NCBI RefSeq assembly: GCF_011397635.1
Contig: NC_064764.1
Location: forward strand, 42,212,955-42,276,954
DNA: 64,000 bases
Origin: Epinephelus fuscoguttatus
Taxonomy: Eukaryota; Chordata; Actinopteri; Perciformes; Serranidae
Direction: 5' to 3'
Below the pieces are notes generated by a model. That model did not search any database and was not told the DNA's origin. It saw nothing but the letters and a program-made list of their open reading frames with translations. Positions 1-12,052 of the stretch are shown in pieces (the first letter of the stretch is position 1; every line of letters starts with the position of its first letter). The position numbers were made by a program, and so were the translations under genes.

Positions 1-24
1 TTTTTGTGCATTGTCTCTGTTTAT

Positions 25-115
25 CAGTCAATCAGTTTTATTTATAAAGCCCAATATCACAAATCACAACTTGCCTCACAGGGCTTTACAGCATACGACA
101 TCCCTCTGTCCTTAA
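25..115 (-). repeat. 3' tail of an L2-group LINE
   Basis: Read on the minus strand, this ends with a GGGCTTTATAAATAAAA-type tail and GATTGA repeats. The same tail, in the opposite orientation, closes the L2-type LINE near 55035-55130. Only the terminal UTR is present, so it is a heavily 5'-truncated insertion. Confidence 0.6.
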
Positions 116-122
116 AAAGATA

Positions 123-123
<1 letters not shown>

Positions 124-156
<33 letters not shown>
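124..156. repeat. (ATT)n microsatellite
   Basis: About eleven uninterrupted ATT triplets. The run of isoleucines in the overlapping frame is only a translation of this repeat. Confidence 0.9.
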
Positions 157-157
<1 letters not shown>

Positions 158-2640
158 CACTTTTCCACAGGCATAAATTGGCTTTTGTCCTTTACCCTTT
201 TGCAGGGCTGGCCCTAGCCATTTTGGGGCCCTTGGCGAGATTGGGATTTGGTGCCCCCTGCTCCGCCCCCCCACACACAGACTCATTCCACCACCACCAC
301 TTTACCCCACTAGTACTACCTCGTCACCACCCACTTAATCTACAGTAAAAATATGGACAATAAACACCAGATACCACAATGGTTTCAGAACAAAAATGTT
401 TTTTTATCTGTATAAATAAAAATTACATAACACAGAATGAGTAAATTGTTATATTGCCTACCTTTTGGCAACATCCCTACAGGCTGTTTCACTGGAGGTA
501 GCTAGAGTGCTTCATGCTACGTTTTGCTATGTTTTGTTGGGGCTGAACGTGCCGCTGCATTCCAACATATAGTACACAGCAGGGGCGAAAATCCCATTTC
601 ATTTCGCAGTAAAATTTCAGAGAGTGATTCCTGAAGGGGACATGAAAAAGACTGTCTTATTTTGCATATTTTCGTATGTCAGTAAAATAAATAATATCTA
701 TGACATTAATGTGTCCTCCTCTGACTGTCACTGCCTGTTGCAGCAGGTAGAGAGAGGAGGGGCTGTTTACAACAATCCACGCAATTTTAAAATTCATCGC
801 AAACTCAGATAAACAGCTGTGCCACATACAGTACAACTTTAATTTTAGATTCTTAACAATTATTAGCTATTAATGTAACGAGCACAATGTGGTTATGTAA
901 AATGTGCTGGCAGACTTCAGACAAAGCAGCTGAAATGTAGTTTTTCATGCTACATTTGTGCTTGTTGAACAAGTGGTTTGATAAATGACTAATATGCATT
1001 TTACTCATTAAGGTTTTATTGCACTTACAGGTGTCATATTATAACACAAATTATAAGATTAGTTATAACAGTCTAGTTATAAATTATTAGTGCTGTACAT
1101 TGTGATTTATTCTTTAATGCATAAAAGCAGTTACAACACAGAGATACAACACAACTCTGAGGAGCAACTGCACAGTGTCACACGCTCCTTTTGGTCTGTT
1201 TGAAAATTTCAGCACAGTGCCTGTATGTTGTAGGAATGAGCAGTTCTCCAGATGACACTGACTGTTTAGATTCATATCCTTCAATCTGCAGCCTGTCTGA
1301 GTCGAGATGCTATTGTAGCATCATTGGGCTTGTTTGAGATGAGCCAGGCCTGCACAGAATCGATCACCAGCGATCGCCGCACAATGCATGCCCAGGGCAT
1401 GATGGTTCTCACCTGTTCTAACAGCTGATTGGTTTAGATGTTGACTCTACCATATGACGTTTTACAAAAACTTTTCTATTTTGTTGAACTGGAGTTATTT
1501 TAATTTTATTTGTCTGATTTTAAAGGTTCATTGTGTTAACAGAATACATGTTGTGACAGTTAGTGATCAGGGACTAAATACATCAGTTTTATAAATCATA
1601 AACTGCATACAATATATCATAGTTGTTGTCTAATATATATTAACATCGCACTGATTTTATTATGGAAGTTTTTATCAAAACAAAAGCTTCTGGTAAGTGA
1701 TGTGATTGTTAAAAACGTGTGCAGACATGAAGCCCTGACAGTTTGAATATCTGACAGATCAATAATATGATACAGCTGTTGTCCTCTTTGTGTTCGACTA
1801 TTAATGTTTTTAATTTATTGATGTGGTTTAGAGGGACAGGTCTGGTCAGCTCATTTATATACTGCAGCAAACTGATATGATGCCGATTTACATGAGAATT
1901 CATGTCACATTGAGGTTGAACCATGAATAGAAATCACAAATCACATGTAGAACAGTTTAATGTCATAATTAAAACAACTGGAGAGACTGTGTACAAACTG
2001 ATATATGAGTCTGAGAATATTTTAAGAAATGTGAATTAGATCTAACGAGATGTGAGTGTTTCTACCTGCAATTAAACAAAAAGAAGAAGAAGACTGAAGG
2101 CTGCTGGAAACTGTCCAACGTGACCACAGCTTTTTGTCTCTGCCCCCTGCTGCTGCCACCTGATCTGCTTTCCAGGTGAGGCACAGTTCATCCCGAACAA
2201 GCCTATTATCTTGTTTTATTGCTGCTTAGCCAGCTACTGCTGCTACAAATAAAATGTCTCCACACAAAACAGCATTTTAAAGTTAACATAGGACAACATA
2301 CCTCTATATTGGGGTTTCTTTTCCTCCTCATCTTTCCTGTTTCTTCCTTGCATAGGTGAAGTCTTGGAGCTTTTTCCATTATGAAATAAAATGTGAAAAA
2401 TAGATATCTGCCTCTTGACAGTCTAGCAATCTCTCTGACACTGTGATGAGCACCAAACCCCAACTTTCAGTTTGCACAGTAGAAATGCAGGTCAGGGCCG
2501 ATGAAAAAATGTTTATTTCTGTCTTTGTTCATTTGTTATTGCAATGAAAAAAATTATTTACTTTTTGCTTTTAGGGCGATGAGCACCCAACAGACAGTGG
2601 CGCCCTATGCTACTGCCTATGAGACATGTCTAAGACCTAC
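157..2640. other. no gene seen; unassigned AT-rich sequence
   Basis: No reading frame longer than about 85 codons and no coherent exon set is visible on either strand. Around 205-260 lies a GGCCCTAGCC/GGGGCCCTTGG phrase that I associate with an interspersed teleost repeat. The rest reads as old intergenic or decayed repeat sequence. Confidence 0.4.
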
Positions 2641-4110
2641 TGTGAACTCTCTGTATTTCAGTCGTATGTATGAAAGTTTCAACTGTGTATGTAAAACTCA
2701 TTTCAGTTGTTTGTGTGAGAAGATTTCAGTAGTGTATGTATGAGCATTTCAGTTGTGTATATGAAAGAGTTTCAGTAGTTTGTGTGAGAGCATTTCAGTA
2801 GTGTATATGAAAGTGTTTCAGCAGTGTGTGTGAGAGCATTTCAGTAGTGTATATGAAAGCGTTTCAGTAGTGTGTGTGAGAGCATTTCAGGTGTGCATAT
2901 TAAAGCATTTCAGTAGTGTGTGTGAGAGTATTTCAGTAGTGTATATGAAAATGTTTCAGTAGTGTGTGTGTGAGCATTTCAGGTATACATATGAAAGCAT
3001 TTCAGTAGTGTGTGAGAGCATTTCAGGTATGCATATGAAAGTGTTTCAGCAGTGTGTGTGAGAGCATTTCAGTAGTGTGTGTGAGAGCATTTCAGGTGTG
3101 CATATGAAAGCGTTTCAGTAGTGTGTGTGAGAGTGTTTCAGCAGTGTATATGAAAGCGTTTCAGTAGTGTGTGTGAGAGCATTTCAGTAGTGCATATGAA
3201 AGCATTTCAGCAGTGTGTGTGAGAGCATTTCAGTAGTGTATATGAAAATGTTTCAGTAGTGTGTGAGAGCATTTCAGTAGTGTAAATGAAAGCGTTTCAG
3301 TAGTGTGTGAGAGCATTTCAGGTATGCATATGAAAGCGTTTCAGTAGTGTGTGTGAGAGCATTTCAGCAGTGTATATGAAAGCGTTTCAGTAGTGTGTGT
3401 GAGAGCATTTCAGTAGTGTATATGAAAGTGTTTCAGTAGTGTGTGTGAAAGCATTTCAGGTGTGCATATGAAAGCATTTCAGTAGTATGTATGAGAGCAT
3501 TTTAGCAGTGTACATGAAAGTGTTTCAGTAGTGTGTGTGAGAGTATTTCAGTAGTGTATATGAGAGTGTTTCAGTAGTGTGTGTGTGAGCATTTCAGTAG
3601 TGTATATCAGAGTGTTTCAGTAGTGTATACGAGAGTGTTTTGGTAGTGTGTGTGAGAGCATTTCAGTAGTGTATGTGAGAGCATTTCAGTAGTGTGTGTG
3701 TGAGAGCATTTCAGTAGTGTATATGAGAGTGTTTCAGTAGTGTGTGAGAGAGCATTTCAGTTGTGTGTGTGTGTGAGCATTTCAGTAGTGTATATGAGAG
3801 TGTTTCAGTAGTGTGTGTGAGAGCATTTCAGTAGTGTATATGAGAGCGTTTCGGTAGTGTATATGAGAGTGTTTCAGCAGTGTGTGTGAGAGCATTTCAG
3901 TAGTGTATATGAGAGCATTTAGCAGTGTGTGAGAGCATTTCAGTAGTGCGTGTAAGAGCATTTCAGTAGTGTATATGAGAGCATTTCACATGTGTGTATA
4001 AGAGCATTTCAGTAGTGTATGCGAGCGAATCATTTTTCAGTCATGTGTGTGACAGTGTTTCAGTAGTGTATGTAAAAGCATTTCACATGTGTGTGTGTGA
4101 GTGGTAATTC
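2641..4110. repeat. minisatellite, about 24-bp half-units pairing into about 48-bp units
   Basis: Roughly sixty degenerate half-units of the type GTGTRTATGAAAGYRTTTCA and GTGTGTGAGAGCATTTCAGTA alternate for about 1.45 kb. GTGTGTGAGAG units tend to alternate with GTATATGAAAG units, so the evolving unit appears to be the pair. From about 3530 rightwards the GTATATGAGAG variant becomes dominant, indicating regional homogenisation. Confidence 0.85.
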
Positions 4111-4871
4111 TGAATAATGTCCCTGTCGGCCCCTCATATTTAAGACTCCGTCCTACAGAGGAGGAAACATCCTGGTTTGAATCTCGACCCCATGTCCTCC
4201 TGTGTCTCCTTTTGTCGAATAAAGACAGAAATGATTGAGTGTGTATTGTTGTAAGTGTTGCTATTGACATAAAGTGTGAGCCTGAAGATGTGTCTCAGTT
4301 TCATTTAAACAGCAACCTGAGCTTTTACGGCCTGTACTGAAACCCCACCGCCAACATGGAGCACTCTGTTCATAACATTAGTGTGACACCACACACACTA
4401 TCTGCCCGTTCAGTGTAACAGACAGAACTCTAATAGAACTGTGACAGAACTCTTCGCTTGGATAAAACCTAGAGAGAACATTAAACTTTTAAAGAACTCT
4501 GATGGATCTTTCACATAACAAAGACAGAACTCTGAGAAAACTTCATTTTGACCAAAATCTCACAGAACGTTTAATAGAACACTGATGACACTTTGATAAA
4601 ACTGTGATGGAAAGTTGACAGAACTCTGATGGATCAGCTCAGTGTATTATCACCACTGACGTCAGGCTGTTCTGCAGGTGGAACTCAGTCACCAGAATAA
4701 ATGTTGACACTGAACATTTCTTCTAACCACAGATTCGTTACATTTGTACATTATTATATGTTGTGACTTTATGTTTCAACAGTTCTGTGGTTAACATGTG
4801 TTCAGAGACAAAAAAGATTATGTTTGGGGAAAGAGACGACTGGTCGCTCTGTATATGCAAACGTGGATAAA
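4111..4871. other. no gene seen
   Basis: Short frames only. A loosely repeated AGAACTCTGATGGA / AACTGTGACAGAAC phrase between about 4420 and 4630 suggests a decayed minor tandem repeat. Confidence 0.4.

Positions 4872-4917
<46 letters not shown>
4872..4917. repeat. (TG)n(TA)n microsatellite, target of the Tc1 insertion
   Basis: A short TG run passes into about twenty TA dinucleotides. The Tc1 inverted repeat starts immediately after it and TA repeats resume on the far side (from about 6547), so the transposon entered a TA tract, as its target preference predicts. Confidence 0.85.
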
Positions 4918-4920
<3 letters not shown>

Positions 4921-6545
4921 TACAGGCCAAAAGTTTGGACACACCTTCTCATTCAATGCGTTTTCTTTATTTTCATGACTATTTACATTGTAGATTCTCA
5001 CTGAAGGCATCAAAACTATGAATGAACACATGTGGAGTTATGTACTTAACAAAAAAAGGTGAAATAACTGAAAACATGTTTTATATTCTAGTTTCTTCAA
5101 AATAGCCACCCTTTGCTCTGATTACTGCTTTGCACACTCTTGGCATTCTCTCCATGAGCTTCAAGAGGTAGTCACCTGAAATGGTTTTCCAACAGTCTTG
5201 AAGGAGTTCCCAGAGGTGTTTAGCACTTGTTGGCCCCTTTGCCTTCACTCTGCGGTCCAGCTCACCCCAAACCATCTCCATTGGGTTCAGGTCCGGTGAC
5301 TGTGGAGGCCAGGTCATCTGCCGCAGCACTCCATCACTCTCCTTCTTGGTCAAATAGCCCTTACACAGCCTGGAGGTGTGTTTGGGGTCATTGTCCTGTT
5401 GAAAAATAAATGATCGTCCAACTAAACGCAAACCGGATGGGATGGCATGTCGCTGCAGGATGCTGTGGTAGCCATGCTGGTTCAGTGTGCCTTCAATTTT
5501 GAATAAATCCCCAACAGTGTCACCAGCAAAACACCCCACACCATCACACCTCCTCCTCCATGCTTCACAGTGGGAACCAGGCATGTGGAATCCATCCGTT
5601 CACCTTTTCTGCGTCTCACAAAGACACGGCGGTTGGAACCAAAGATCTCAAATTTGGACTCATCAGACCAAAGCACAGATTTCCACTGGTCTAATGTCCA
5701 TTCCTTGTGTTTCTTGGCCCAAACAAATCTTTTCTGCTCGTTGCCTCTCCTTAGCAGTGGTTTCCTAGCAGCTATTTGACCATGAAGGCCTGATTGGCGC
5801 AGTCTCCTCTTAACAGTTGTTCTAGAGATGGGTCTGCTGCTAGAACTCTGTGTGGCATTCATCTGGTCTCTGATCTGAGCTGCTGTTAACTTGCAATTTC
5901 TGAGGCTGCTGACTCGGATGAACTTATCCTCAGAAGCAGAGGTGACTCTTGGTCTTCCTTTCCTGGGTCGGTCCTCATGTGTGCCAGTTTCGTTGTAGCG
6001 CTTGATGGTTTTTGCGACTCCACTTGGGGACACATTTAAAGTTTTTGCAATTTTCCGGACTGACTGACCTTCATTTCTTAAAGTAATGATGGCCACTTGT
6101 TTTTCTTTAGTTAGCTGATTGGTTCTTGCCATAATATGAATTTTAACAGTTGTCCAATAGGGCTGTCGGCTGTGTATTAACCTGACTTCTGCACAACACA
6201 ACTGATGGTCCCAACCCCATTGATAAAGCAAGAAATTCCACTAATTAACCCTGATAAGGCACACCTGTGAAGTGGAAACCATTTCAGGTGACTACCTCTT
6301 GAAGCTCATGGAGAGAATGCCAAGAGTGTGCAAAGCAGTAATCAGAGCAAAGGGTGGCTATTTTGAAGAAACTAGAATATAAAACATGTTTTCAGTTATT
6401 TCACCTTTTTTTGTTAAGTACATAACTCCACATGTGTTCATTCATAGTTTTGATGCCTTCAGTGAGAATCTACAATGTAAATAGTCATGAAAATAAAGAA
6501 AACACATTGAATGAGAAGGTGTGTCCAAACTTTTGGCCTGTACTG
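4918..6545 (-). mobile_element. Tc1-family DNA transposon with long terminal inverted repeats
   Basis: Ends are CAGTACAGGCCAAAAGT on the left and its complement on the right. The inverted repeats are about 270 bp each (4918-5187 and 6276-6545) and nearly identical. Unusually they extend into the last 35 or so codons of the transposase. The left flank is TA, while the right flank reads TG before TATATA, so one copy of the TA duplication may have mutated. The single gene is antisense and broken by one frameshift. A deletion derivative of the same family lies at 12576-13201. Confidence 0.92.
5081..6132 (-). pseudogene. Tc1-type transposase, one frameshift
   Basis: A DDE transposase that would act in the nucleus by cut-and-paste at TA sites. 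From the Met at 6132 the order is N-terminal paired-like helix-turn-helix (MARTNQLTKEKQ, then RKIAKTLNVSPSGV), a basic GRPR motif, then the catalytic core. The three catalytic acids of DD34E are visible: WSDESKFEIFG, QQDNDPKHTS and SPDLNPMEMVWGEL. A one-base loss near 5535, just after GGGGVMVWG, shifts the frame, so the product cannot be made in one piece. Otherwise the length (about 345 codons) matches the family, suggesting recent inactivation. Confidence 0.9.
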
Positions 6546-6860
6546 TGTATATATATATATTTTTTTTTTTTTTTGGAGACACTTTCTCCCTATACAAGTT
6601 TCCCACTTTTCCTCTGTGAACACGACAACATGTATGAGCTCTTAAAGTCCAGGGATTGATAAACTGACATGAGGCTCCACATGCTCATTCAAAGATGTTA
6701 CTTTTCCAAAAAAAAGTCACTAAGGAGGACTGAGGAGTAAATTGTGTCCACATGTGTGTTGACTCAGCAGAGATAACATTAAATGAAGCTGATCTATAGG
6801 AGAGTAAATATTTCAAAGCAATACAAAACGCCCAGGAGCCCCACTGCGTTATATTCTGAT

Positions 6861-7043
6861 TCATTTTTCCTCTTCCTTTTCTTTAATTTTGTCAATGAAG
6901 TCGTCTCCAAAGTCGATCATTTTTCTCAGTGCGCTCAGGATCAGGATGTCAACATCATCTTTCATCTCGATTTCTTCACTGTAGTTCTTCACAGGAAAGA
7001 TGCAGTTCATTGGGATTCCCACAGCTGAGCTGAAGTCTTTCAT
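6861..7043 (-). CDS. IFI44-like last coding exon
   Basis: Acceptor CCCTCAG precedes 7043. Encodes [19 protein letters not shown] and the [16 protein letters not shown] segment characteristic of the family C-terminus, then a lysine/glutamate tail and the stop. Confidence 0.88.
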   Translation of the reverse strand: MKDFSSAVGIPMNCIFPVKNYSEEIEMKDDVDILILSALRKMIDFGDDFIDKIKEKEEEK

Positions 7044-10000
7044 CTGAGGGTTTCAGTCCATAAATTAGCGTGACTCAGTGTTTCTGTGCTCATATAGTAC
7101 AAATATAGTAAAATAACATGAGGTTGTGTTTCTGTTCAGACTCACAGAAAGACGGAACCTTACCTTCTGCTTCACGTACTTGCTCATGTACACATTCCTC
7201 AGGGTCTTTTCAGTTTCAGGACAGGCCTCATCAATTTTGGTGATTATCATCATCTGGGGGATCCCTGCAGACAGAAACACACTCACTATTTTAGCTTTTC
7301 AGCCAGTTTCTTTTCATCTTTTATTAGGTGGAAGCCATGACCCAAAGCTAACGTGATGAGGGTCATTTAGTCTTTGTTTCTGACAGCACTAAGTCTGACG
7401 TCTCATTTTATCAGTTTACCAAAGTATAAAGCTGGCAGGAACCCATAACACAAGAGAAATGACACATACATCTGTAGAAATGAACACGGCCCATCAGTCA
7501 TACCATGTTGTTGTTATATAGGTTACGCTGTGGTAAAGCCCTACATCAGCACTTTATCTACATGTTAGATAAATGATCCATCAATAGACTCCATCAATGA
7601 CCAGCTCAGTGTTAGCAGTGGTAATAATATTTTGAGTTCAACATGAGTACGTAATTTTTTTGAATGATTAAAAAATGTGAAGTAACAAGTGAACTATCTG
7701 CAGGATGAGAACATTTATACTTTGTGCAAACTATAAAAATCTCTGTTCAAACACTAAAGAGAGGAAAAAAGCTTCAAGCCTAAACAGTGTTTTTAGATAT
7801 ATTTCTTTGTATTATGGTCTGTATCAAACTGACGATGTGTTGATAAAATGACTAATGAATATGATGTAGAAGTGTTGGTGCTACACTTTGTGTTTTAACA
7901 CCATCGAGCCTCATGGGTAACTGTTGGAGTCTGATAACTGAGATAATCAGATCAAGTTAAAGCAGTTGGCACAAACACTCTGAGTAAACTCAGTGTTCTC
8001 AGCAGGATGTAACTTCTGTAAATGATCCTTTTTATACAACAGGAATATCAATACTCTACAAAACTGTGAATGAACAGAATAATTATCGTTGATCTTACCC
8101 AGGTCCCTGGCCATCTCTCTGACTTCTGCCATCTTCCTCAGAACTGAGTCTGTAATTTCTGCTGAGTTTGCAGAAAGAACACACACCAGGACATGAACTC
8201 TGTCGTCCAGAGAGGGGGATTTGTTGTAGCCCGGATTAGCATCTGACAGTGGACCAGCAGCATTGAACTGGAAAACAAAGAAGAACACTGTATGTATAAC
8301 ACAGTATTTCTCTTAACTGTGTTTCTGTACTTATCTTTATGTTGTAGGTGTTATAGCTTAAATGTAATGACCAGATTGAAGTTTAAATAAAGTTGTAGCT
8401 GAAATTAATCGGAAACATATTCCACCCAGTATTAAGTTTGATGATGTCAAACATTTAACAGTTGTACCATGTAACCCTCTTTCACGTGTCCTTCCATGGT
8501 CAGTTTGATGTCTGCAGGAAGAACTCCCTGGGTATCGCCTTCCTCCAGACCCATGATGTCATTGAAGACGATAGGATACGTCCCTTGGTTTCCTTTCCCA
8601 ATTTTGATATAATGAGTTTCATACTGTGACACAGAAACAAATGAAATGCTTGTTTTACTGACAGTGATGCCATGTACAGACGCACAGCTTTGATTTACAA
8701 GCTGCAGCTGAGGCTCATGGGTATTGTAGGTTTTTGAGTCAATCAGATTTCTCTTAAACAAAATTGAAATAACTGAAGTGTTTCTTCTGAAGATAAACCT
8801 ACAGCCGTAACACTGTCAGAGCCAAATTATTATGTTGTGTTAGTCTGATTTATGTTTTTACTGTGTTTCTTCATACATTTATTTCATTTGTTAGAGCTGA
8901 TGTTTCTGTTGAACACAAATCTTAAGGTTTTGTACTTTTGTGGTGAAACTTCTTCCAGCAGTTGTTGCACTGGCCGCAGCAGGAACACTCATTCTGCCTC
9001 GTATGGTGCTGACGACAGAGTTGATGAAGCTGGACTTTCCAGCTCCAACAGGCCCATACAGAAGAACTCGGAGAAGATTGATGCCATCTGTTACAGGCTT
9101 ATAGTCTCGCACACACTGAAGACTTTCTTCGTCTCTGTTTCACGAAAAAATGGGATAAATATTACTTTATCAATATATATGTGTGTATGTGTGTGTGTGT
9201 ATATATATACACATACATATATACATATATATGTTTAGGTTAAAATATTTAGATTGTAGCAGGTTATTTATTTTAACACCAATAAACCAACAAATAAGAA
9301 TCTTAATACACATTAAAGCCACTGAATTGGTTTTATCCTGACATAATATCAAATACACATTCACAAGACCTGTCCATATGACATAAAACAGACTCACAGA
9401 AACACAAATAAAAGAAATCAAGTTATTGTGCAGAATAATTTGTGTTAGTAAGCATCTAGAGATAAATGAGAGCAGGTATAAAGCTAGTACATAGCTGGAC
9501 CGTGTATGATATGATATGATTTGGCATAAGTGGCAGTCAGTGAGTGAAACTGCTGTAAAAACCTCACGTGGGTGTAAATGAGCACAGTTTGTACCTATTT
9601 ATTTGGAAAGAGAATGACTATAACTATAACAGGGAAATTGCAACAGTTGACAGACTAATGGTGTAACTTCAGCACTCACTCGGTAGGGACAGACTTCATT
9701 GTTTAAAGTCCTGAAGAAGTAAAACTCCAGCAACATTGGAATAGGCTATACAGAACATCTTGTACTTTAGGGCGCTGGGCAGTAGGCAGCCTTCTGCAGC
9801 CATTCTGTTGCTACTTATCTTTATTTTCCTCATTTTCCTTCTGTGTATTTTAAGCACTTTGTGTAGGCAGATTTGCACTATATTTTTTCTTGCATCTTTT
9901 TGGAGACCTGCACTCATATCCGAGGACATGTGGAGATACTGTTGTTGCAGTGAAACCCCACTACTTGTGTCCCTTCCTTGTCCCTTCAAGAAGCTGAGAG

Positions 10001-11354
10001 TCTATGGTGGTGGGGTTGGTGTCCTCTCGTGGTGGTATCTCCTTCGTGTGTGCTGTGCTCATCTGTCCACGCCCCATCTTAAGAATTCACATGTGTGTGT
10101 TGGGATATGTGTGCACGTGTGACATGGGGTGTGTCCTACATGGGCTACCGTCCTCCCTTGTTAGCCCACCTCTCTCTCTCTCAGCTTCAGTTAATTCCCT
10201 TGCACTTCTCTACTGAGTGTCTGAACATGTGCTAATTGGCCCCTTTAGTAGTATTGTTTATTTGTGATTGATTATTTTAAATTATTGTTAATAAAGAATT
10301 ACTGTTGGATGGAACCACGCCTCCTACCTCAGAGTATAACCAACCTGATATTGGTTATTGGTTATATATTACTAGTTAATGCCCTTAACAATGACATAAC
10401 TACTACCCAGCAACAGATGTAAAGTTAATATAATATAATATAATATATACATATAATGTATGTTTTCTTTAGTGTTTAATCAGCTGAAAATAAGAAGTGT
10501 TGTGTTCTCGTTCCCTCAGAATGAGCTGTTTACATCTACACAGGGAGCAGGTCCTCGTCTACAGAGATCGCCATGTTGCACCGCCATGTTTCTACAGTAG
10601 CCCAGAAGGGACAAACCAAACACTGACTCTAGATAGAGACATTCATGTTTTCACATCAGCCACTGTCATTCTCCTACACACAATATTTTATTTGTTTTCT
10701 GATTCACTGTCTAGTTTAAAAAAACAGCTGCGTAGATAGTAACTCAGCAAAGCAGCACAGACAACTTTATTACAACTCTCATAATCTATTATTATTATTA
10801 TTATTATTATCATCTATTATTTCTCACAACTTCTATAATGGAAACAAAGACAGAGAGTCTGTCTGTGAGCAAAAGACACTTTTTACATAATTTATTGTCA
10901 TTTCCATTCAGTTACATGTGAGCAGCGTCCAAAATGTACTTTTTGACTCACCGGCCATTACTGAAGCTCACCCCACTTGTTGAGTCTGTGCTAATCAAGT
11001 ATTCAGGCTCTCTTCCACATCATTCTGAGCTGGGCCCACACTGCTCTGCTGAGAGCACTCAGGTGAGTTTGTTTCTACATTTGTGTATCTAAAGGAAAGT
11101 TCAGAGACACACAGCACAGGGACACCACATATATGTTTGAATGAACTCACCCCCAGTTTATCTCCCTCCATTCCTCACTGAAAGCTGAAGAGAAAACTGT
11201 GTCATTATTTAGAAAACAAGCAAATCATGTGAATACACAAGTTGAGTAACAAAGTATATTTTCCCATATGAATAATGATTATAATAAAACTTGAAAGGAT
11301 GTTCAAAAAATAAACGTCATATCTTACTGAGAGATGGTGGGGGTGGTGGTGCAT
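6861..11354 (-). CDS. interferon-induced protein 44-like gene (seven exons seen; first coding exon not found)
   Basis: Minus-strand exons 11328-11354, 11151-11184, 8936-9134, 8468-8623, 8099-8267, 7164-7264 and 6861-7043 all have GT/AG borders and join in phase, giving about 289 codons. The order is a short proline-rich stretch, a WREINWG linker, a P-loop GPVGAGKSS, a FNDIMGLE switch-like segment, TKIDEACP resembling the NKxD guanine-recognition motif, [11 protein letters not shown] and a C-terminal [14 protein letters not shown] segment. This is the IFI44/IFI44L family, interferon-inducible cytoplasmic proteins with a GTPase-like fold. The product is shorter than mammalian IFI44 (roughly 440 residues) because it lacks the long N-terminal region; short versions are common in fish, from recall. 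The upstream exon supplying the first codons (ending one base into a codon) was not identified. I saw no clear interferon-response element because the promoter is not located. Confidence 0.88.
7164..7264 (-). CDS. IFI44-like exon with TKID motif
   Basis: 101 nt, acceptor CTGCAG, donor AAG/GTAAGG. Encodes [19 protein letters not shown], including the guanine-specificity-like TKxD. Confidence 0.88.
8099..8267 (-). CDS. IFI44-like exon, core helix region
   Basis: 169 nt, acceptor TTTTCCAG, donor GG/GTAAGA. Encodes [14 protein letters not shown] followed by the conserved [16 protein letters not shown] helix. Confidence 0.87.
8468..8623 (-). CDS. IFI44-like exon with FNDIMGLE motif
   Basis: 156 nt, exactly 52 codons, acceptor GTCACAG, donor [19 protein letters not shown] is the switch-II-like position following the P-loop exon. 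Confidence 0.88.
8936..9134 (-). CDS. IFI44-like P-loop exon
   Basis: 199 nt, acceptor GAAACAG, donor AAAA/GTACAA. Encodes [20 protein letters not shown] followed by [13 protein letters not shown], the Walker A motif. Confidence 0.9.
9176..9237. repeat. TATATG/TG microsatellite in the IFI44-like intron
   Basis: Imperfect TG and TATACA dinucleotide stretch just upstream (in gene sense) of the P-loop exon acceptor. The small peptides it encodes are artefacts. Confidence 0.75.
9660..10345 (+). other. intronic segment, possibly LTR-like; no gene
   Basis: Within the 2-kb IFI44-like intron. AATAAAGAATTACTG near 10289, followed by a short downstream segment, resembles the 3' part of an LTR, but I could not find matched ends or a target duplication. 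No coding potential was recognised. Confidence 0.2.
10430..10735. repeat. fragment of a teleost interspersed repeat related to the 11.5-13.4 kb element
   Basis: Contains CGCCATGTTGCACCGCCATG and a CAGTAGCCCAGAAGGGACA phrase that I recall as widespread in percomorph introns. Read in reverse, 10440-10515 parallels the right end of the 11545-13359 element (GAAAAC..AA..ATTTTATTTT..CGAT..), so it is probably an inverted fragment of the same family. Confidence 0.5.
11151..11184 (-). CDS. IFI44-like 34-nt micro-exon (WREINW linker)
   Basis: Between CTTCAG and GTGAGT this 34-nt exon encodes [10 protein letters not shown], the conserved linker just before the DYKP/P-loop exon. It enters with two bases and leaves with two, matching the 1-base start of the next exon 2 kb away. 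Confidence 0.8.
11328..11354 (-). CDS. IFI44-like 27-nt proline-rich micro-exon
   Basis: Acceptor TTTCTAG and donor CA/GTAAGA frame 27 nt encoding APPPPPSL in the phase required by the next exon. Proline-rich stretches before WREI are typical of fish members, from recall. It needs one base from an upstream exon that I could not find. Confidence 0.65.
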
Positions 11355-12052
11355 CTAGAAAGACGCCAGAGGAAACATTTAAATAAATTCTGCAACACTT
11401 TTCATGTGAGGCCTACAACATGTTGCCTGAACATGGAATTAATAAATATGCAAATATTGCAAGTTATATTGAAGTGTCTCTTAGACCCCATCCCAACAGA
11501 CTGACTCATTCATACCCACACATTCACATTCACTTTGCATCCATTTAAAGGCCCAGTGTGTAAAATGGGTTGAAAACAGTGACATCAGTGGTCAAATTCT
11601 AGATTGCAGGGCTCACTCGCTCACCCCTCCCGTCGGGTAAATGACGGTGGCCTCGTAGGGACAAAAAGCCTTGCGCACGAGTTTTTCAGGAGTAGGTCTA
11701 TCTAGTGACCAGGTGAATGTTCATTTAGAAATCTAAACCATGTTACGATATTGTAATGAATCCCTCACGAGCAGGAGACCAGAGGAGCGTTCGGGAAAAA
11801 GGCCCGTTTATTTGAGCACTCCAGAAACTCCGATAACACTCCAGGGGGTAAAAGACTCTGTCCCAAACTCTGACTCTTCTAGCATAACAGACACACTTCA
11901 TACACACATACTCGTTTACCATACCGAGTGGGGACCCCCTCCCCTCTCTGCTCCACCAATCTCCAGCCCGCACACTGACTGACAGCGTAGCCTGTAAACA
12001 GAGCTCAGCTGTTTATTTAGCCTAGCAATATCTCCGGACTACAGTAGCTGCA

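Noticed and set aside
4-348. 114-codon frame at the left edge
   Set aside because: Crosses a LINE tail and an ATT repeat; no domain.
4130-4200. tRNA-like B-box phrase GGTTTGAATCTC
   Set aside because: No A-box or cloverleaf-compatible arms around it.
11476-11500. A 23-bp match to the L2 segment at 48708 and 50725 (GTGTCTCTTAGACCCCATCC)
   Set aside because: The match ends abruptly on both sides; too short to call an insertion, though it may be a remnant.
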